Source: an uncultured Oscillospiraceae bacterium | Lineage (GTDB): Bacteria > Bacillota > Clostridia > Oscillospirales > Ruminococcaceae | Assembly: GCA_934539585.1 (NCBI GenBank) | Contig: CAKTCT010000042.1 | Span: 1 to 23,991, forward strand | Reading direction: 5' to 3' | Length of the DNA: 23,991 nucleotides | Part shown: positions 20,727-23,991 of the stretch, in pieces | How the letters are laid out: each line of letters begins with the position of its first letter | Numbering within the stretch: the first letter of the stretch is position 1 | Made by a program: the position numbers and the translations under genes | Notes under the pieces: model-generated | What the model saw: only the letters and a program-made list of their open reading frames with translations | What the model was told of the DNA's origin: nothing | The model's database searches: none

Positions 20727-22715
20727 ATGAAAGAGTTTCTGTTCGGCTCTGCCTATTACCCGGAATGGTGGCCGGAGGATCAATGGGAAACAGATTTCAC
20801 TAAGATGCAGGAGCTGGGCCTCAACTGCGTCCGCATGGGGGAGTTCGCCTGGAGCTGGTTCGAGCCCCAGGAGGGCGAATACGACTTCGCCCCCATGCTC
20901 CGGGCCATGGACTGCGCCCACCGCCACGGCATCCGGGTGGTCATGGGTACGACCACGGCGGTCTGCCCCGCCTGGCTCTACAAAAAGCATCCCACCGTCA
21001 AAGGCGGCAACCGGGAGGGTCTCTACGACTTCGGCGGGCGAAAGGGCCAGTGCCTGTCCGACCCCCACTTCCTGGAAGCCGCCCGGCGCATCACCGAGGC
21101 CCAGGCCAGGGCCCTGGGGGACCACCCGGCCCTGGTGGGGTGGCAGCTGGACAACGAGCCCGGCTTCCCCTTCCACGACTTCGACCCGGTGTGCAGCGCC
21201 GCCTTCCGGGAGTTCCTCCGGGAGAAATACGGCCGGATCGACGCCCTGAACCACGCATGGTTCACCATGGAATGGTCCAACCGCTACAACTCCTTTGAAG
21301 AAGTGGACCTCCCCGTCCACGGCTGCGAAGCCGCCTGGACCCAGCAGATTCAGCTGGACTACCGGAAGTTCTTCTCCCGGAACTTCCACCGCCTGCTGTC
21401 CATGGAGGCCGCCATCGTCCGGAAGCACTCCCCGGGCCGCTTCCTGTACACCAACTGGCCCGGGGCCAACTGGTCGGTGAACTGCTTTGAGGGCTGCGAA
21501 TACCTGGACTGCTCCGCCTGGGACAACTACGTGGGCCAGCCCAACGGCGGCCGCTACCGCATCCAGCTCCGGGCCGCCATGGAGCACGCCTTCAACCGCC
21601 GCCTGGACCGGAACCGCCGCCAGTTCCTGGTGGCCGAGCAGAAGTGCTATGTGGACGCCAACACCGATCCCCGGGTCATTGCCGCCCAGACCTGGCTCAA
21701 CGTGGCCTACGGCGCTTTCGGGACCCTTTATTTCGAGTGGGCCGCTCCCCTGGGCGGCGCGGAGCAGGGCTACGGCAGCCTTCTCTACCCCGACGGCAGC
21801 TTCCGCCCGGAGACCAGGCCCGTCTTTGAATCCCTTGCCGCCGGGATTCGCAAGGTTTACCCCCACATCGCCGACTCCGGGACCCGGTCCCGGATCGCCG
21901 CCGTTTATTCCTACGAAAACAGCTGGGGGACCCCCGGCTGGGTGGTGGACGGCTTCTACGACGAGGAGTTTTTCAACCTCTACGGCGGCTTCCAGAACCG
22001 CCTCCGGGCCAACGTGGACGTGGCTTCCCTGGACGACGACCTTTCCCGCTATAAGCTCCTGCTGCTGGTCAACTGCCGGATCCTCTCCCCGGCCCAGGCC
22101 CGGAAGCTGACGGCCTTTGTGGAGGAGGGCGGCACTCTGGTGCTGAACTTCGCCTGCGCCACCCGGGACGAGTTCAACCGGACCCTTCCCTTGCGGCAGC
22201 CGGGGCTCCTGGCGGACCTGGCCGGAGCTGTGGCGGCGGAGAGCATTTCCGCCCAGGAGTTCCAGGCCCAGACCGGCACCGCCTGCGCCCTCCGCTTCCC
22301 CGCCGGGGACCAGCCCCTGACCTCACAGATTCACTGCCTGGCCCCCAGGGACGCCCAGGTGGCGGCCTGCTACTCCGGCGGCCGCCTGGAGGGGGCCTCC
22401 GCCGTCACCGTCCGCCGCGTGGGCAAGGGCCATTGCATCCTGTTCGGCACCGACGGCAACAGAGAGGAATTCTACGAAGCCCTGGCGGACCTGACCGCCG
22501 CCTACTGCCCCATGGAGCCCCTGGCCCAGGCCGACGACGGGGTGCTGTTGGCCTCCCGGGAGGCCGATGGCAGCACCTTCCTGTTCGCCGTCAACATGAA
22601 GGACCGGGAGCAGACTGTCACCCTCCCCGCCCCCGCCCGGGAGCTTCTCACCGAAACCGACGTATCCGGCCAGCTCCCTCTTGCCCCTTATGAGACCAAG
22701 GTGTTCCGGTTCTGA
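20727..22715 (+). CDS. Beta-galactosidase, glycoside hydrolase family 42
   Basis: A 662-aa cytoplasmic GH42 enzyme that releases terminal beta-D-galactose. It lacks a signal peptide, so it acts on imported oligosaccharides. The TIM-barrel start YYPEWWPEDQW and the block RMGEFAWSWFEPQEGEYDF are typical. The acid/base is Glu144 in WQLDNEP, and the likely nucleophile is Glu346 in PLGGAEQGYG. The trimerisation-type domain (about 390-600) and a short C-terminal beta domain follow, so the protein is full length. ATG 20727 is preferred over TTG 20706: the TTG overlaps the GGAGG site (20711-20715) and homologues begin near MKEFLFG. No transporter gene adjoins it. Confidence 0.92.
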   Translation: MKEFLFGSAYYPEWWPEDQWETDFTKMQELGLNCVRMGEFAWSWFEPQEGEYDFAPMLRAMDCAHRHGIRVVMGTTTAVCPAWLYKKHPTVKGGNREGLYDFGGRKGQCLSDPHFLEAARRITEAQARALGDHPALVGWQLDNEPGFPFHDFDPVCSAAFREFLREKYGRIDALNHAWFTMEWSNRYNSFEEVDLPVHGCEAAWTQQIQLDYRKFFSRNFHRLLSMEAAIVRKHSPGRFLYTNWPGANWSVNCFEGCEYLDCSAWDNYVGQPNGGRYRIQLRAAMEHAFNRRLDRNRRQFLVAEQKCYVDANTDPRVIAAQTWLNVAYGAFGTLYFEWAAPLGGAEQGYGSLLYPDGSFRPETRPVFESLAAGIRKVYPHIADSGTRSRIAAVYSYENSWGTPGWVVDGFYDEEFFNLYGGFQNRLRANVDVASLDDDLSRYKLLLLVNCRILSPAQARKLTAFVEEGGTLVLNFACATRDEFNRTLPLRQPGLLADLAGAVAAESISAQEFQAQTGTACALRFPAGDQPLTSQIHCLAPRDAQVAACYSGGRLEGASAVTVRRVGKGHCILFGTDGNREEFYEALADLTAAYCPMEPLAQADDGVLLASREADGSTFLFAVNMKDREQTVTLPAPARELLTETDVSGQLPLAPYETKVFRF

Positions 22716-22735
22716 GGAACTCAAAATTGTCGCAG

Positions 22736-22771
22736 CTGCGCCGTTCCGTTTCCGGGGCGGCGCAGGTTTTT
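22736..22771 (+). terminator. Intrinsic terminator of the beta-galactosidase gene
   Basis: CTGCGCCG (22736-22743) pairs with CGGCGCAG (22758-22765) and is followed by GTTTTT. Confidence 0.78.
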
Positions 22772-22780
22772 GCCGGGAGG

Positions 22781-22809
22781 TTGAAATCATCTGGGAACCG
22801 TGGTAAAAT
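22781..22809 (+). promoter_or_regulatory. SigA promoter of the HAD phosphatase gene
   Basis: TTGAAA (22781-22786), 17 nt, TAAAAT (22804-22809), 45 nt before the ATG. Confidence 0.78.
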
Positions 22810-22854
22810 ACCATCAGCAGGATTTTGGCATAAAGAAAAACCGCGAGGTGGCCT

Positions 22855-23634
22855 ATGATAAAAATTGCCTTTTTTGACGTGGACGGGACCCTCCTGAAAA
22901 TGGGGCACAGGGAACTGTCGGAAAGGACCCTCTACACCCTGAAAGCCTTGCAGAGAAACGGCGTGCTGCTATGCATGGCAACGGGGAGAAGCTATCCGGC
23001 CATTTCCCATTTTCCTGGCGTGGAGTTTGATATTTTGCTGACCTTCAACGGCTCCTACGTTTGCAGCAAGGACGAAGTGATTCTCAAAAATCCCCTTGAC
23101 CGGGAAGACAAGCAGCGCATCATCCGGAACCTGAAGGAAATGAACCGGGCCATTGCCGTCAGCAGCCGGGATTTCATCGTCGCCAACGGCACGGACCCCG
23201 ATCTGGAGCAGTATTTTGCCTTCGGCAGCGAGAAAGCCGTGGTCGCGGAGAACTTTGACCGGCTGTGCGAGCAGGACATCTACCAGATCATGTGCGCATG
23301 CAATGCAGCCGAGTACGAGCAGATTCTGCAAGGGACCCGCAGCACCCAGATCACCGCCTGGTGGGAAAAGGCGGCGGACATCATCCCCCTATCCGGCGGC
23401 AAGGGCAAGGCCGTAAGCGCTGTGCTGCGCCACTACGGTTTTTCGAAAGACGAAGCCATTGCCTTTGGCGATGGAAAAAACGACATCGAAATGCTGGAAA
23501 CCGTGGGCACGGGGGTCGCCATGGGAAACGCCAAGGACGAGGTCAAGGCAAGGGCCAAGGCCGTCTGTCCCTCTGCGGAGGAGAACGGCATCTACCTTTA
23601 CTGCCTGGAAAAGGGCCTGATCCCGGGCTGCTGA
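22855..23634 (+). CDS. Cof-type HAD-IIB family phosphatase
   Basis: A 259-aa phosphatase of the haloacid dehalogenase superfamily, Cof subfamily, which dephosphorylates sugar phosphates, nucleotides or cofactors such as FMN or PLP in the cytoplasm. All catalytic motifs are present: DVDGT (Asp8 nucleophile, Asp10), ATGR with Thr43, GGKGKAV with Lys183 and GDGKND (Asp206, Asp210) for magnesium. The variable cap domain (about 80-175) determines the substrate and is not informative here. Own promoter and terminator; GAGGTGG site 5 nt upstream. Its codon use is less GC-biased than that of the neighbouring operon. Confidence 0.92.
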   Translation: MIKIAFFDVDGTLLKMGHRELSERTLYTLKALQRNGVLLCMATGRSYPAISHFPGVEFDILLTFNGSYVCSKDEVILKNPLDREDKQRIIRNLKEMNRAIAVSSRDFIVANGTDPDLEQYFAFGSEKAVVAENFDRLCEQDIYQIMCACNAAEYEQILQGTRSTQITAWWEKAADIIPLSGGKGKAVSAVLRHYGFSKDEAIAFGDGKNDIEMLETVGTGVAMGNAKDEVKARAKAVCPSAEENGIYLYCLEKGLIPGC

Positions 23635-23652
23635 ATTCCGGAAAAGACAAAA

Positions 23653-23687
23653 ACCGCCTGCCTCTCCAAAATGGAAAGGCAGGCGGT
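23653..23687. terminator. Bidirectional terminator between two convergent genes
   Basis: ACCGCCTGCCT (23653-23663) pairs perfectly with AGGCAGGCGGT (23677-23687). On the minus strand it is followed by TTTTTGTC, which makes it a strong end for the GGGtGRT gene. Confidence 0.82.
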
Positions 23688-23715
23688 AATGTTTCAATGA
23701 AGTCCCGGAAGGAGC

Positions 23716-23991
23716 TTACTTGCTGGCTTCCTCAACCGCAACAGCGCAGGCCACGGTGGCACCGACCATGGGGTTGTTGCCCATGCCGATGAGGCCCATC
23801 ATCTCGACGTGAGCCGGGACGGAGGAGGAGCCCGCAAACTGGGCGTCGGAGTGCATCCGGCCCATGGTGTCGGTCATGCCGTAAGAGGAAGGACCGGCGG
23901 CCATGTTGTCGGGGTGCAGGGTACGGCCGGTGCCGCCGCCGGAAGCGACGGAGAAGTACTTCTGGCCGTTCTCGACGCACCATTTCTTATA
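23716..23991 (-). CDS. GGGtGRT-family protein, C-terminal part (partial)
   Basis: Only the last 91 residues are in the window; the gene continues beyond position 23991. The fragment contains SGGGTGRTLHPDN, the motif after which the GGGtGRT protein family is named, and then SSYGMTDTMGRMHSDAQF and a glycine-rich hydrophobic segment MGLIGMGNNPMVGATVACAV. The family is widespread in anaerobes and its function is not established. The stop is TAA at 23718-23716, followed by a strong terminator. ATG-like positions inside the fragment are internal methionines, not the true start. Confidence 0.82.
   Translation of the reverse strand, partial: YKKWCVENGQKYFSVASGGGTGRTLHPDNMAAGPSSYGMTDTMGRMHSDAQFAGSSSVPAHVEMMGLIGMGNNPMVGATVACAVAVEEASK

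Noticed and set aside
19905..21866. A 653-codon open frame on the minus strand
   Set aside because: Crosses the flavin reductase gene, its terminator, a promoter and half the GH42 gene; antisense artefact of high GC.

Overview
The window looks like chromosomal DNA from a high-GC, spore-forming member of the Clostridia, most likely a gut Oscillospiraceae-type bacterium. The support is spmA/spmB, strong AGGAGG-type ribosome binding sites, SigA-like promoters with 17-nt spacers, an MptD-type ECF transporter, DUF4867 and GGGtGRT-family genes, and a palindrome-rich repeat. The family-level placement is inference; no rRNA or other marker is present.

Layout. (1) 1-967, minus: the N-terminal part of an ABC exporter. 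It runs into the 3' half of a class II (serine-like) tRNA at about position 70, which looks like a contig-end junction. (2) 1128-2239, plus: spmA-spmB, overlapping. (3) 2300-2541: a compact candidate type I toxin-antitoxin locus. It has a 27-aa hydrophobic peptide gene behind two 5'UTR hairpins, and a consensus promoter on the opposite strand that would make an RNA of roughly 85 nt overlapping the toxin mRNA 3' end. (4) 2669-3253: a TetR regulator with its own promoter and terminator. (5) 3324-14728, plus: one 16-gene operon with mostly overlapping genes. It encodes four SAM-methyltransferases (two UbiE-like, two leucine-carboxyl-methyltransferase-like), three paralogous L-2-amino-thiazoline-4-carboxylate (ATC) hydrolase-family proteins, four alpha/beta hydrolases, one metallo-beta-lactamase-fold protein, two related-looking membrane proteins, another small membrane protein and a DUF2812 protein. 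(6) 14785-15257: two tandem 237-nt copies of a hairpin-rich repeat with compensatory base changes. (7) 18053-15258, minus: an ECF transporter operon (S component, T component, double ATPase), divergent from an AraC regulator (18190-19206). (8) 19240-23634: DUF4867 protein, flavin reductase, GH42 beta-galactosidase and Cof-type HAD phosphatase, each with its own promoter or terminator. (9) 23716-end, minus: the C-terminal part of a GGGtGRT-family protein.

How it fits together. The palindrome in front of the 16-gene operon (3287-3306) recurs almost unchanged in front of the ECF operon (18076-18094). The two operons converge on the repeat block. The simplest reading is a regulon controlled by the TetR protein at 2669 (and perhaps the AraC protein), joining an uptake system to a multi-step modification and hydrolysis pathway for an unknown small molecule. 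The substrate cannot be read from the sequence.

Four genes (7033, 13154, 15258-16744, 18190) carry five single-base frameshifts in or next to short homopolymer runs. These may be sequencing or assembly errors rather than true decay, so the affected genes should be treated as possibly intact.
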